Part shown: positions 1-7,611 of the stretch, piece by piece
Layout: each line of letters opens with the position of its first letter
Position numbering within the stretch: position 1 is the first letter of the stretch
Origin: Rikenellaceae bacterium
Lineage (GTDB): Bacteria > Bacteroidota > Bacteroidia > Bacteroidales > UBA932
Reading direction: 5' to 3'
Length of the DNA: 10,754 nt
Assembly: GCA_900769385.1 (NCBI GenBank)
Contig: CAAGGO010000369.1
Coordinates: 1-10,754, forward strand
Translations under genes and position numbers: made by a program
The notes under the pieces: generated by a model
The model's input: the letters and a program-made list of their open reading frames with translations, nothing else
Databases searched by the model: none
Told to the model about the DNA's origin: nothing

Positions 1-35
1 TGCTCCTTACCTTTGTTAAGTATAATTTTTACCAT
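1..35 (-). CDS. N-terminal fragment of probable class I SAM-dependent rRNA methyltransferase (RlmI-like)
   Basis: Only the first 11 complete codons are inside the window, reading MVKIILNKGKE from an ATG at 33-35 and running off the left edge. This resembles the start of the PUA domain of RlmI-type 23S rRNA cytosine methyltransferases, which in Bacteroidales typically open with a short beta strand followed by 'KKGKE'. From memory, such a methyltransferase often follows the 3'-5' exonuclease gene in Bacteroides relatives, which fits the position here. The start lies 28 bases after the exonuclease stop on the same strand with no hairpin between, so it is probably the next gene of the same operon. 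The call rests on a very short peptide plus context; any other small-beta-strand N-terminus is possible. Confidence 0.5.
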   Translation of the reverse strand, partial: MVKIILNKGKE

Positions 36-63
36 AATTATCACAATCAGAAAAAGAGCGATA

Positions 64-657
64 TTACTCGCTCCTCTCCTCCATTAATTTATAATACATC
101 TCCCTGCATATCCACGCATCAACTGCTGCATACCTCAACTGGGCCTCGGACAAATGCGAGCTTTCCCAATTTGAAAGCTGCTGCGATTTGGAAACCCTCT
201 TCTTAAGGATAATGGCAGCCATTTTCCTTACACTCTTCTCCACTATGCCGTACACAGGAGCCATTCTCTGCAAATCCACAAAACCCTTTGGAATGAACCT
301 GCGGTACTCCTGAAGTCCACGGATATCATCGTGCACAGCGGCACCAATCTTAAGAATTTTTGGATTGCCAAGAAGTGCAGCGAGCTTGGGTGGAACACCA
401 ACCTGCTGCAATCTGAAAATATATGCTTTATCAGGGCCGCTCAGCTGAAGGATAGCCATCTTGTTCCTGGGAACTTTAGGGACAAAGCAAGGTTTTGTCT
501 CGGTATCAAAACCAATGGACTCCTGTGCAGACAGATACTCAATGGCCCTGTCAAACTCCTCACAATGCGCCGTAGGTACAACAGTTATCTCCCCGGGAAA
601 TGTTGCAATCTCAAGTGATTCTATCTCATCAACTGTAACACTACTTGCAAAAGCCAT
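64..657 (-). CDS. 3'-5' exonuclease domain protein (DEDDy, RNase D/WRN-exonuclease type)
   Basis: A 197-residue stand-alone 3'-5' exonuclease fold that would remove nucleotides from the 3' end of RNA or DNA with two metal ions. All three Exo motifs are visible: Exo I with D51 and E53 in GFDTETKP, Exo II with D111 in KIGAAVHDDIRGL, and Exo III with Y176 and D180 in RYAAVDAW; tyrosine in Exo III makes it DEDDy. There is no HRDC domain, so it is shorter than E. coli RNase D (about 375 residues) and matches the single-domain Bacteroidetes form. The ATG at 657 lies 4 bases after the stop of the racemase-like gene, indicating translational coupling in the purM operon. No signal peptide, so it is cytosolic. 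The substrate (tRNA ends, mRNA or DNA) cannot be told from sequence. Confidence 0.9.
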   Translation of the reverse strand: MAFASSVTVDEIESLEIATFPGEITVVPTAHCEEFDRAIEYLSAQESIGFDTETKPCFVPKVPRNKMAILQLSGPDKAYIFRLQQVGVPPKLAALLGNPKILKIGAAVHDDIRGLQEYRRFIPKGFVDLQRMAPVYGIVEKSVRKMAAIILKKRVSKSQQLSNWESSHLSEAQLRYAAVDAWICREMYYKLMEERSE

Positions 658-661
658 AATA

Positions 662-2158
662 TTACTCTATAACTTGTTTTATTTTGTTGTATGACAATGG
701 CAGCATTGACTCAATTCTGCCCAATGTCTGCTCATCAAGATACCTCTTTGAGAACGGAACAAATACTGTGGTAACATCCTCAGTAGCATGCTCCCTGCCA
801 TATTTGAAATTGTATGAAAGGTTTCCGTCAGCATCAAGACACTCTGCTGGCAATCCGTAAGCCGGAACGGAAATGTATCCCTCAAAAGTACCCTCAGTAG
901 TATTCAATGCAAGGTTCTCATCAGCTCTCAATGTCTGGTAGCACTCCAAAGCTGTGAACACTGCAGGATCAATGAACTCAAAATCCGGATGGATAAGCCC
1001 CTCATACACAAGCTTTCCGTCAGTATCCCTGTAATTGCGCAACTCCTCAATTGCCTCATTGAGGGTATTAAGCAGGAACGGATAGTGTGTACATCCCAGA
1101 ATGATGTGTTTCAAAGGAACCTGCGCACCGCTTGCCTTATGTTTCTCCAAAAGGGTTACCAGATGGAATCTTGCATAGTTGGCAGCAGAGTTAAGCTGGA
1201 ACTGTGTATAGTTTCCGTTCACCTTCTCCCTAAGCACTGCGCCGTCTGAATAATCAAAGTTGTAGATGCTCAACAGACCCTCTTTGATATCCTCTGAACC
1301 TGTTCCCATTTTAGGCCCCCTGTAACCCTCTCTAGGAGATGTAAGGGCTACATTCACAAAATCCTTCTCCTGGTCAACTGCCTCTGCAAAACCTGCACAA
1401 GGGTGGTTTACAACCTTAATGTAGTTTGCATAACCGTTCTGCTGGCCAATCTCCCTGATTGTCCTCTCGTATGCATTTGAAGCAATGGTACCAACTGTTG
1501 CAAGTACACCCACAGCAACAGAATCCTGGGTATTGGCTGTCTCAAGCTTGTTGTAAAGTGCATTTACACCTGCATTGATAACACCAATTACCTTAACTCC
1601 TGTACCGCTCAACTGCAAAAGGTTTGAGATGTCCTGTAAACCCCACGCTGTAGCAGTGTTGCAGGCAATTACAAGAATCTTGCAAGGCTGTTTTGCCCCT
1701 TCCCTCAGTTTATCTGCAGGATTTGTCCAGTATTTGTTGTCCAAAAGGAACAATGCATCCTTAACAACCAGCTCCCTGAAGAAATCCTGTTTGTTTTCAG
1801 CAGCATAGTTTCCGTAAGGCATATTAGCCCTGTCTGCAAGGTATGTGAATGCCTCTCCTGCAAAATCAGGGACTCCGTCTCCTCCCTCTTTTCCCGATAT
1901 ATTGTCAATCATATCTGCATTCAACAGAACCTCCAATACAGTAAGTCCGCCTGTACCGGAATCAAAAACTCCAATAGGCAACTTGCTCTGCTGTTTTGGG
2001 AACTCAGGGAAATTGGCATAGAATTTTGAGGTATTATCGTTAAGAGCCTTCTCCATAATTGGGGTTACCTCTATCTGCGCCGCCTCCTGTTTGTTGTTGT
2101 TGCCGCAAGATGATACCAACATTGCTGCAGCAAGTGTTGTGAAAAGTAATTTTTTCAT
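662..2158 (-). CDS. Glutamate/aspartate racemase-family lipoprotein
   Basis: This is a 498-residue protein of the cofactor-independent Asp/Glu racemase family (MurI-like), which interconverts L- and D-amino acids with two cysteine acid/bases. Visible MurI motifs in order are PIGVFDSGTGGLTVL (61-75), MPYG (113-116), VIACNTATA (163-171, catalytic C166), ATVGTIAS (220-227), CAGFAEAV (254-261) and ILGCTHYPFLL (353-363, catalytic C356), with IDPA near 396-399. Unlike cytosolic MurI (about 260-280 residues) it begins with a lysine-rich hydrophobic signal ending in V15-S-S-C18, a lipobox, then a low-complexity linker to about residue 58. Extra segments lie near 85-107 and 270-330. It should therefore be a lipid-anchored envelope protein; there is no clear acidic surface-export signal after C18, so the periplasmic side is likelier. 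The start is 26 bases after purM and the stop 4 bases before the exonuclease gene. Substrate and activity are inferred, not shown. Confidence 0.85.
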   Translation of the reverse strand: MKKLLFTTLAAAMLVSSCGNNNKQEAAQIEVTPIMEKALNDNTSKFYANFPEFPKQQSKLPIGVFDSGTGGLTVLEVLLNADMIDNISGKEGGDGVPDFAGEAFTYLADRANMPYGNYAAENKQDFFRELVVKDALFLLDNKYWTNPADKLREGAKQPCKILVIACNTATAWGLQDISNLLQLSGTGVKVIGVINAGVNALYNKLETANTQDSVAVGVLATVGTIASNAYERTIREIGQQNGYANYIKVVNHPCAGFAEAVDQEKDFVNVALTSPREGYRGPKMGTGSEDIKEGLLSIYNFDYSDGAVLREKVNGNYTQFQLNSAANYARFHLVTLLEKHKASGAQVPLKHIILGCTHYPFLLNTLNEAIEELRNYRDTDGKLVYEGLIHPDFEFIDPAVFTALECYQTLRADENLALNTTEGTFEGYISVPAYGLPAECLDADGNLSYNFKYGREHATEDVTTVFVPFSKRYLDEQTLGRIESMLPLSYNKIKQVIE

Positions 2159-2184
2159 AATCTATCGGGATAAAAATTTACAGA

Positions 2185-3375
2185 TTACTTGTTATAAATG
2201 AATTCTCCGTGCTGGCTGGTAAGGTGTACCTGTGCCTTGCCGGTTTCAGATGCCTCTACCCTTCCAATGATTCTTGCATCCACATCATATTTCTTTGAGA
2301 TGGCAATGATGTCCTCAGCAATCTCTGCAGGCACATAGAACTCCATTCTGTGACCCATATTGAACACTTTGTACATCTCCTCCCAGCTTGTACCTGACTC
2401 CTGCTGGATTACCTCAAACAATGGAGGTGTAGGGAACAGGTTGTCCTTTACAATCTTAAGGTCATCCACAAAGTGAAGCACTTTTGTCTGTGCACCACCC
2501 GAGCAGTGAATCATACCGTCAATCTGTTTGCGGTATTTGTCAAGGACCTCCTTAACGATTGGAGCGTAGGTTCTGGTTGGTGAAAGTACCAGCTTGCCGT
2601 ATGTAAGGCCTGTCTTAGGCTCAACAGCATCAAGCTTTTTGGTTCCTGAGTATACAAGTTCCTGTGGAACAGCGCCGTCATAGCTCTCGGGATATTTTAC
2701 TGCAAGGTATTTCTCAAATACATCGTGACGTGCAGAAGTAAGACCGTTGCTGCCCATTCCGCCATTGTATTCTGTTTCGTATGATGCTTTTCCGCAAGAC
2801 TCAAGGGCAACAATAACATCACCTGCCTTGATGTTTGCATTGTCAATCACATCAGAGCGTTTCATTCTTGCACAAACTGTACTGTCTACAATTACAGTTC
2901 TTACAAGGTCTCCCACATCTGCGGTTTCACCTCCTGTAAGGATAAGTTTTACACCGTAGCTCTCCATTGTCCTTGCAAAGTTCTCTGAAGCTGCAATAAG
3001 GCGGCTGATAACTGAACCTGGAATAAGCTGCTTGTTTCTTCCAATGGTAGAAGACAACATAATGTTCTCAACAGCTCCCACACAAAGAAGGTCATCTGTG
3101 TTCATTACAATTGCATCCTGTGCAATACCGTCCCAAACACTCATGTCTCCTGTCTCTTTCCAGTATGTATATGCCAGTGATGATTTTGTTCCTGCACCGT
3201 CTGCGTGCATAACAATGCAGTAATCAGGATCTCCGGAAAGGAAATCGGGAACAATTTTACAGAAAGCCTTAGGGAAAAGGCCTTTGTCTATATTTTTGAT
3301 TGCCTCGTGAACATCCTCTTTTGAAGACGAAACACCTCTAAGGGCATACCTGTTGCTTTTTGGATCTTGGCTCAT
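2185..3375 (-). CDS. purM: Phosphoribosylformylglycinamidine cyclo-ligase (AIR synthase), Bacteroidetes form
   Basis: AIR synthase closes the imidazole ring of FGAM with ATP to give AIR, step five of de novo purine synthesis, in the cytosol. From the chosen start (396 residues) the PurM/PurL-superfamily landmarks are HADGAGTKSSLAY (57-69, ATP/phosphate loop, DGVGTK in classic PurM), the helix DAIVMNTDDLLCVGA (87-101), GGETAD (148-153), GSNGLTSAR (208-216), HCSGGAQTK (290-298) and VFNMGHRM (337-344). It is longer than E. coli PurM (345) but matches the roughly 390-residue Bacteroides type. An in-frame ATG at 3405 would add ten residues, but that codon lies inside the predicted -7 box at 3403-3410, and Bacteroides homologues begin MSQ-like directly before NRYxxRGVS, so the ATG at 3375 is preferred. 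It is first gene of a run with the racemase, exonuclease and methyltransferase. Confidence 0.93.
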   Translation of the reverse strand: MSQDPKSNRYALRGVSSSKEDVHEAIKNIDKGLFPKAFCKIVPDFLSGDPDYCIVMHADGAGTKSSLAYTYWKETGDMSVWDGIAQDAIVMNTDDLLCVGAVENIMLSSTIGRNKQLIPGSVISRLIAASENFARTMESYGVKLILTGGETADVGDLVRTVIVDSTVCARMKRSDVIDNANIKAGDVIVALESCGKASYETEYNGGMGSNGLTSARHDVFEKYLAVKYPESYDGAVPQELVYSGTKKLDAVEPKTGLTYGKLVLSPTRTYAPIVKEVLDKYRKQIDGMIHCSGGAQTKVLHFVDDLKIVKDNLFPTPPLFEVIQQESGTSWEEMYKVFNMGHRMEFYVPAEIAEDIIAISKKYDVDARIIGRVEASETGKAQVHLTSQHGEFIYNK

Positions 3376-3402
3376 AATGATTTCTAAAAATGTTTCAAAA
3401 GG

Positions 3403-3433
3403 CAAAAATACAAAAAGGCTGCTGCAAATGCAA
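3403..3433 (-). promoter_or_regulatory. Predicted promoter of the purM operon
   Basis: Read on the minus strand, TATTTTTG (3403-3410) matches the Bacteroidetes -7 consensus TAnnTTTG in all fixed positions. A TTG (3431-3433) sits 20 bases upstream, the usual -33 spacing. Transcription would start near 3396-3398, leaving a leader of about 20 bases before the ATG at 3375. The elements overlap the hairpin that ends the upstream hydrolase transcript. Prediction by consensus only. Confidence 0.5.
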
Positions 3434-3438
3434 CAGCC
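3404..3438 (-). terminator. Intrinsic terminator of the S9 hydrolase gene
   Basis: Bases 3417-3438 form a hairpin: GGCTG pairs with CAGCC, one C-A mismatch follows, then TGC pairs with GCA around the loop AAAT. On the minus strand it is followed by T runs at 3412-3416 and 3404-3408, the layout of a rho-independent terminator. It lies 41 bases after the TAG stop of the hydrolase gene. A TTTT run on the other side (3439-3442) means weak activity on plus-strand transcripts is also possible. Confidence 0.75.
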
Positions 3439-3479
3439 TTTTCACTTCATATAAAGTTGTTTTCACTACCTGCGGTTTT

Positions 3480-4520
3480 CTAGTAGTACATATATCCGGC
3501 TTTACGCATATCCTCGTATGATTTGAACTTGTACGGAGGGTTAAGATACTGCTCAAGGAACTTCCAGGTCTTGTACCTTATCTGGCAAGCCTCCTTGGTA
3601 TCCAACCTGTCAAACTGGTGGGCTCCGCCCATTTTAGGATATACCTTATACTCAAAATCCTTATTGTAATGTTTGAGCGAGTCAATCATTCTCTGAACCT
3701 CTGTTACACTTACATCATCGTCATTCATACAGGTTGTTATAAGAAGTGGTCTCTTCAGCTGTTTGGCGTATGTTACAGGAGATCTTCTTGCATATTCCTT
3801 GGGATTCTCATCGGGAAGAGAACCTACGTGATATTTTACGGAGAAATTGTCTTTGTAGGACGGTTTCTGGTATGATAGGCGGTAAGCCACATCACTTACA
3901 GGTACACCGGCAAATCCAACCTGATATTTTTCAGGGTAACGCAAAAGGTTCATAAGGGTAATCATACCTCCGTGGCTCCACCCCATAAGGCCAACCCTCT
4001 GCGAGTCTACAATTGAGTAGTTCTCCACCATATAGTCCCTTGCTGCAAGGACATCCTCGTTCTCAAGTCCGCCATAATCTATGGCTTTATAGAATGACTC
4101 GCCGTAACCCAAACTGCCTCTGTAATCAGGTGCCACCACAATGTAACCCTGGGTAAGCATCTCCCTCAGAATATGGATGAATGTGGTGCCGAATGTTCCG
4201 TGAATGCCTCCGTGGGACAATACAATCAACGGATATTTCTTCCCTTGTTTTACCTTTTTAGGGATGAAGACGTATGAGTAGAACTTGAGCTGGTTATCTT
4301 TCAATGAATCCAGGAACTCACAGGATTTCTTGGTCTGCACAGCCTTTGGAGGACCAACAAGCCTTACAATATCAAAATGGCAGATATCAGAAAGTCTCTG
4401 ATGCAGGATAATGTTCACATTCTCCTTGCTGATTGTCTGGAACTCGGAGAATCCCTGACCGTTTGCATCAATTGCCAATGCCGCAAACAAAACTGTTAGT
4501 GCAAATAGTATTTTCTTCAT
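3480..4520 (-). CDS. Secreted alpha/beta hydrolase, prolyl oligopeptidase (S9)-like
   Basis: A 346-residue exported serine hydrolase. Residues 1-22 form a signal peptide (MKK, hydrophobic core, small residues, NGQG), probably cleaved by signal peptidase I since there is no lipobox cysteine. The alpha/beta-hydrolase core has an oxyanion-hole strand PLIVLSHGGIHG (97-108), DYRGSLGYG (132-140) typical of S9 peptidases, the nucleophile elbow GWSHGG (S182), the acid D267 in MNDDDV, and H301 in GGAHQF, a complete catalytic triad. The beta-propeller of full S9 enzymes is absent; residues 24-85 replace it. Likely a periplasmic peptidase or esterase; the substrate is unknown. The gene stands alone between two intrinsic terminators. 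No consensus promoter is clear in 4521-4580; an imperfect TAATTTG on the minus strand (4570-4576) is the nearest candidate. Confidence 0.85.
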   Translation of the reverse strand: MKKILFALTVLFAALAIDANGQGFSEFQTISKENVNIILHQRLSDICHFDIVRLVGPPKAVQTKKSCEFLDSLKDNQLKFYSYVFIPKKVKQGKKYPLIVLSHGGIHGTFGTTFIHILREMLTQGYIVVAPDYRGSLGYGESFYKAIDYGGLENEDVLAARDYMVENYSIVDSQRVGLMGWSHGGMITLMNLLRYPEKYQVGFAGVPVSDVAYRLSYQKPSYKDNFSVKYHVGSLPDENPKEYARRSPVTYAKQLKRPLLITTCMNDDDVSVTEVQRMIDSLKHYNKDFEYKVYPKMGGAHQFDRLDTKEACQIRYKTWKFLEQYLNPPYKFKSYEDMRKAGYMYY

Positions 4521-4580
4521 TATAGTGTAAGTTTCTTCCCACTAAAATAGCGATTTTCCACAATCAGAGCAAATTACAAC

Positions 4581-4613
4581 AAAAAAAATGGGGCCTCCAC
4601 AAGGAAACCCCAT
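4581..4613 (-). terminator. Intrinsic terminator of the dacB-aminotransferase unit
   Basis: ATGGGG (4588-4593) pairs with CCCCAT (4608-4613), with a further CCT/AGG helix (4594-4596 with 4602-4604) inside and a three-base A bulge. On the minus strand the hairpin is followed by an uninterrupted run of eight T (4581-4588 on the plus strand as A). It begins 21 bases after the aminotransferase stop, so it very likely ends that transcript. Confidence 0.85.
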
Positions 4614-4634
4614 CTATTGTATTGCTCTAGAATA

Positions 4635-5837
4635 CTATTTGTTTGTTCTGCCAGGATAAACTTTAAGAGCCTCCTCAAGACATTTAAGAGAAGCTTTAAG
4701 ATCCTCAACTTTAAGAACATAAGCCATACGTACCTGGTTTGTACCTTTACCTTTTGTTCCGTAGAAACCTGCAGCAGGAGCAACCATTACAGTCTGGCCC
4801 TCATATGAGAACTCCTCAAGCAACCACTGTGCAAATTTGTCAGCATCATCAACTGGAAGCTCAGCAATTGTATAGAAAGCACCCATAGGCATTGGAGAGA
4901 ATACACCAGGAATCTGGTTAAGGCCGTTAACCAAAGTGTCTCTTCTTAGGATATACTCAGCTTTAACTGCATCAAAGTAAGATTTAGGGGTCTTAAGAGC
5001 ACCCTCAGCTGCAATCTGACCGAATGAAGGAGAACACAAACGTGCCTGAGCATATTTAAGGATACCCTTCATAACCTCTTTGTTCTTAGAAACAATTGCA
5101 CCAATTCTTACACCGCAAAGGCTGTATCTCTTTGAAACTGAATCCAAAAGGATAACGTTCTCCTCAAGGCCAGGAATATGCATGCAAGAGTAGTGAGGCT
5201 CCTCTGAGTAGCAGAACTCTCTGTAAACCTCATCTGAGTAGATGTACAAACCGTGTTTCTTTGCAATCTCACCAAGCTGCTGAAGAGCCTCTTTAGTGTA
5301 AAGTGTACCGGTTGGGTTACCAGGGTTACAGATAAGGATACCTTTGGTCTTAGGGGTAATATGTTTCTCAAACTCCTCAATTGCAGGAAGTTTGAAACCT
5401 TCTTTAATGTCACATGAAATTGGAACTAGAGTAACATCATTCTGAACTGCAAAAGCATTGTAGTTAGTGTAGAAAGGCTCCATTACAATTACCTCGTCAC
5501 CTGGGTCACAAGTAACAGCAAGTGCAAACTGAACAGCCTCAGTACCTGAAGAGGTAACGATAAGGTCAGCAACCTCAATGTTGATGTTTACGCTCTTGTA
5601 GTACTCAACCAAACCCTCTCTGTATGATAGGTTACCTGCAGAGTTTGAATACTCAATAACTTTAAGGTCACAGTTTTTAACTGCCTCCAAAGCTTGTGGA
5701 GAAGACTCAATGTCCGGCTGGCCAATGTTAAGGTGATAAACTTTTACACCTCTTTTTTTAGCAGCATCTGCATAAGGAACCAATTTTCTGATTGGTGAAG
5801 CAGGCATTGCCTGCGCTTTTTTTGATAGAGTTAACAT
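4635..5837 (-). CDS. PLP-dependent class I/II aminotransferase (aspartate aminotransferase-like)
   Basis: A 400-residue fold-type I aminotransferase, cytosolic, moving an amino group from an amino acid (probably aspartate, alanine or an aromatic) to 2-oxoglutarate. Landmarks are LNIGQPD (36-42), SSGTEAV (96-102, cofactor phosphate site), NPGNPTG (171-177), SDEVY (201-205, D202 and Y205 contacting PLP), the Schiff-base lysine K236 in DSVSKRYSLCGVRIG, and R370 in NQVRMAY for the substrate alpha-carboxylate. Length is normal for the family. It resembles the AspC-like enzymes common in Bacteroidales, but class I members cannot be assigned a substrate with certainty from motifs. The start is 55 bases after the dacB stop, with no hairpin and no consensus promoter in that A/T-rich gap, so co-transcription with dacB is likely. 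A strong terminator follows. Confidence 0.92.
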   Translation of the reverse strand: MLTLSKKAQAMPASPIRKLVPYADAAKKRGVKVYHLNIGQPDIESSPQALEAVKNCDLKVIEYSNSAGNLSYREGLVEYYKSVNINIEVADLIVTSSGTEAVQFALAVTCDPGDEVIVMEPFYTNYNAFAVQNDVTLVPISCDIKEGFKLPAIEEFEKHITPKTKGILICNPGNPTGTLYTKEALQQLGEIAKKHGLYIYSDEVYREFCYSEEPHYSCMHIPGLEENVILLDSVSKRYSLCGVRIGAIVSKNKEVMKGILKYAQARLCSPSFGQIAAEGALKTPKSYFDAVKAEYILRRDTLVNGLNQIPGVFSPMPMGAFYTIAELPVDDADKFAQWLLEEFSYEGQTVMVAPAAGFYGTKGKGTNQVRMAYVLKVEDLKASLKCLEEALKVYPGRTNK

Positions 5838-5892
5838 AATGTAAAATTACTGTTAGTGTTTATATTATAAATTCAATGTCTAAAATTTCATT

Positions 5893-7347
5893 TTACCAGG
5901 TAGCCAAAGCTTTCATAAAGCCCTCAATTTTTGGCTGCATCTGCGAAGTGGAAGCTGCATAGTTGTTTGTAAGTATTGCAAATCTCACCAAACCGTATTT
6001 CTTGCTTCCCTGAACATATCCTGCATAACATTTCACATTTGCAAGCGAACCGCTCTTTGCATGGATTCTGTCCTTTATCTTCTGATCCTCATTCTTCAAC
6101 ACGCTCTTCAATGTACCAGGACCACCAGGCATTGGAAGACTGTTAAAGAATTCAGCAAATATACCACTTTCTGTCATTTTATCATAGTAATTGCAGAAGA
6201 ACTTTGGAGAAACATAATTTTGGCGTGAAAGGCCACTGCCGTCCTCCTGTGTAAAGCCGGTTGTATTTACACCCATCTCCTCAAGAACTCTTCTCAAGGC
6301 AACGAATGAAGAATCATAGCAGCCAGTACCTGTAAGCTCTTTACCGATGGTTTTAAGGATAGTCTCCGCAAACATATTCTGGCTTACGCGGTTTGTAACA
6401 TTGACAATATCCCATAGCTCAGGAGAATAAGTCTCTGCAATAACGTGTCTTTCAGCATTGCATTTAACCTCAACTGCATCAATGATCTCAGGCAAACAGT
6501 CAATTCCGTTCTCAACAAGATACTCCCTGAAATGGAAACCGCAGCTCAAATGAGGGAAACGGTTTGAATTTTTCTCATATACAACACCTCTGTCAACACC
6601 CACGCTTCCAACATACTGGCTTGCACACTTCATATCCTGCACATAGTAGCCGCTGTTGTTGCCAGTTCCTTTCTCACCTGTAACAAGCTGGTTCACAACC
6701 TCAAGACCTGGAACCTGAGGATAAATTGCCTTCACCTGTACAGGATCACCTACATTTTTACCTGGGGTAAGTCTGAACTGCTGTACATTCTCATTGAAGG
6801 TAAGTCCGCTTGCTGTAGCTCCGTAAGTTGCACCAAAGTTGCCCCAAGACCAAGAATCAGGCATCTGCTCACGGACAAAATAACTGTCATCAACCATTAC
6901 ATTACCCTCAATTCTGGTAATGCCCATATCTTTGATTGCTTTAACCCATACTCCAAAGATTGAATCAATAGGGAAAGCCAAAGTGTCTGTTGAGCCCAAA
7001 GTAGGGTCACCGCCACCAATAATTACAACATTTCCTTTAAGGACACCGTCTTTCACATCACCTGTATACGCAACCTGTGTCTTGTATTTGAAATCTTTGC
7101 CCAAAGCATGCAAACCTACACCTGTAGTGATGGTTTTCATTGTAGAAGCGGTAAGCATTGGAAGATTTGAGTTCCACTCGGCAATTGTATTGCCTTTCTC
7201 ATCCACTGCAAGGATACCGATGATTGCATTTTTGAAATTAGGGTCGGTTTTCATATGCTTGTTAATGTAAGCCTGTGCACCACCCTGTGCAAAGCCGTAA
7301 GAAACAAAGCCCAAAACCATAAGAAGGGTAAAAAATATCTTTTTCAT
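5893..7347 (-). CDS. dacB: D-alanyl-D-alanine carboxypeptidase/endopeptidase, PBP4 (DacB) family S13
   Basis: A low-molecular-mass class C penicillin-binding protein that trims the terminal D-Ala of peptidoglycan stems and/or cuts 4-3 crosslinks in the periplasm. Residues 1-21 are a signal peptide (MKK...SYGFAQ). The three active-site motifs are present: S68-T-M-K71, S322-Q-N324 and K431-S-G433, the last being KTG in most penicillin-binding proteins and KSG or KTG in S13. GGGDPTLGS (111-119) and DGSGLSRQN (369-377) are typical S13 signatures, and the 484-residue length with a large insertion between SxxK and SxN matches PBP4. No transmembrane anchor or lipobox is seen. It is the first gene of a probable two-gene unit with the aminotransferase; a -7 box lies at 7376-7383. 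Confidence 0.93.
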   Translation of the reverse strand: MKKIFFTLLMVLGFVSYGFAQGGAQAYINKHMKTDPNFKNAIIGILAVDEKGNTIAEWNSNLPMLTASTMKTITTGVGLHALGKDFKYKTQVAYTGDVKDGVLKGNVVIIGGGDPTLGSTDTLAFPIDSIFGVWVKAIKDMGITRIEGNVMVDDSYFVREQMPDSWSWGNFGATYGATASGLTFNENVQQFRLTPGKNVGDPVQVKAIYPQVPGLEVVNQLVTGEKGTGNNSGYYVQDMKCASQYVGSVGVDRGVVYEKNSNRFPHLSCGFHFREYLVENGIDCLPEIIDAVEVKCNAERHVIAETYSPELWDIVNVTNRVSQNMFAETILKTIGKELTGTGCYDSSFVALRRVLEEMGVNTTGFTQEDGSGLSRQNYVSPKFFCNYYDKMTESGIFAEFFNSLPMPGGPGTLKSVLKNEDQKIKDRIHAKSGSLANVKCYAGYVQGSKKYGLVRFAILTNNYAASTSQMQPKIEGFMKALATW

Positions 7348-7375
7348 TTTGGTTAAGTTTATTAGAATAATTTTA

Positions 7376-7383
7376 CAAACTTA
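7376..7383 (-). promoter_or_regulatory. Predicted -7 box of the dacB promoter
   Basis: On the minus strand TAAGTTTG matches TAnnTTTG exactly and lies 29 bases upstream of the dacB ATG. No TTG or TTTG occurs at the usual 19-22-base distance upstream, so only half of the promoter is supported. Confidence 0.4.
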
Positions 7384-7560
7384 ATAAAAAAAGGGCAACT
7401 GAACATCTTTATTTTCATCAAAAGAGTTCCTGCAGTGAAAATTTGCAAGCAGATGAGGCTATCGGGAAGAAAAATGCAATATTTTGTAAAAGTACTGCTA
7501 AAATACACCTCACACACCTCAAATTGATGCACTTTTTGAAAAAAATTACCCTTTTACCTG

Positions 7561-7592
7561 CATATTTTTCCATAAAACACTCATATTTTTCC
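7561..7592 (+). repeat. Two exact 11-bp direct repeats upstream of the glnN promoter
   Basis: CATATTTTTCC occurs at 7561-7571 and again at 7582-7592, 21 bases start to start, or two helical turns. A degenerate third copy, CATATATTTGC (7602-7612), follows 20 bases later and contains the predicted -7 box. The spacing would put bound proteins on one face of the DNA, so this may be an operator. Alternatively each copy is a degenerate -7 element (TATTTTTC). The rest of the intergenic region from 7384 to 7560 is A/T-rich, and I see no gene or further clear site in it. Confidence 0.5.
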
Positions 7593-7603
7593 CGACAGAT
7601 ACA

Positions 7604-7611
7604 TATATTTG
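7604..7611 (+). promoter_or_regulatory. Predicted -7 box of the glnN promoter
   Basis: TATATTTG fits TAnnTTTG exactly. Transcription would start around 7615-7618, just where base composition changes from A/T-rich to G/C-rich, giving a leader of about 125 bases. No good -33 TTTG is found at the normal spacing, which would suit a promoter needing an activator. Confidence 0.45.

Noticed and set aside
331..618. 95-codon plus-strand ORF across the exonuclease gene
   Set aside because: It is a shadow of a well-supported gene with all catalytic motifs on the other strand and shows no family resemblance of its own.
3376..3405. Upstream start of purM at 3405 (ten extra residues)
   Set aside because: The codon overlaps the predicted -7 box, the extra residues do not resemble PurM N-termini, and the ATG at 3375 matches Bacteroides homologues.
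662..7347. A dedicated D-amino-acid gene cluster formed by racemase, aminotransferase and dacB
   Set aside because: The racemase belongs to a different transcription unit from dacB and the aminotransferase, with a hydrolase gene and two terminators between, so proximity alone does not support a pathway.
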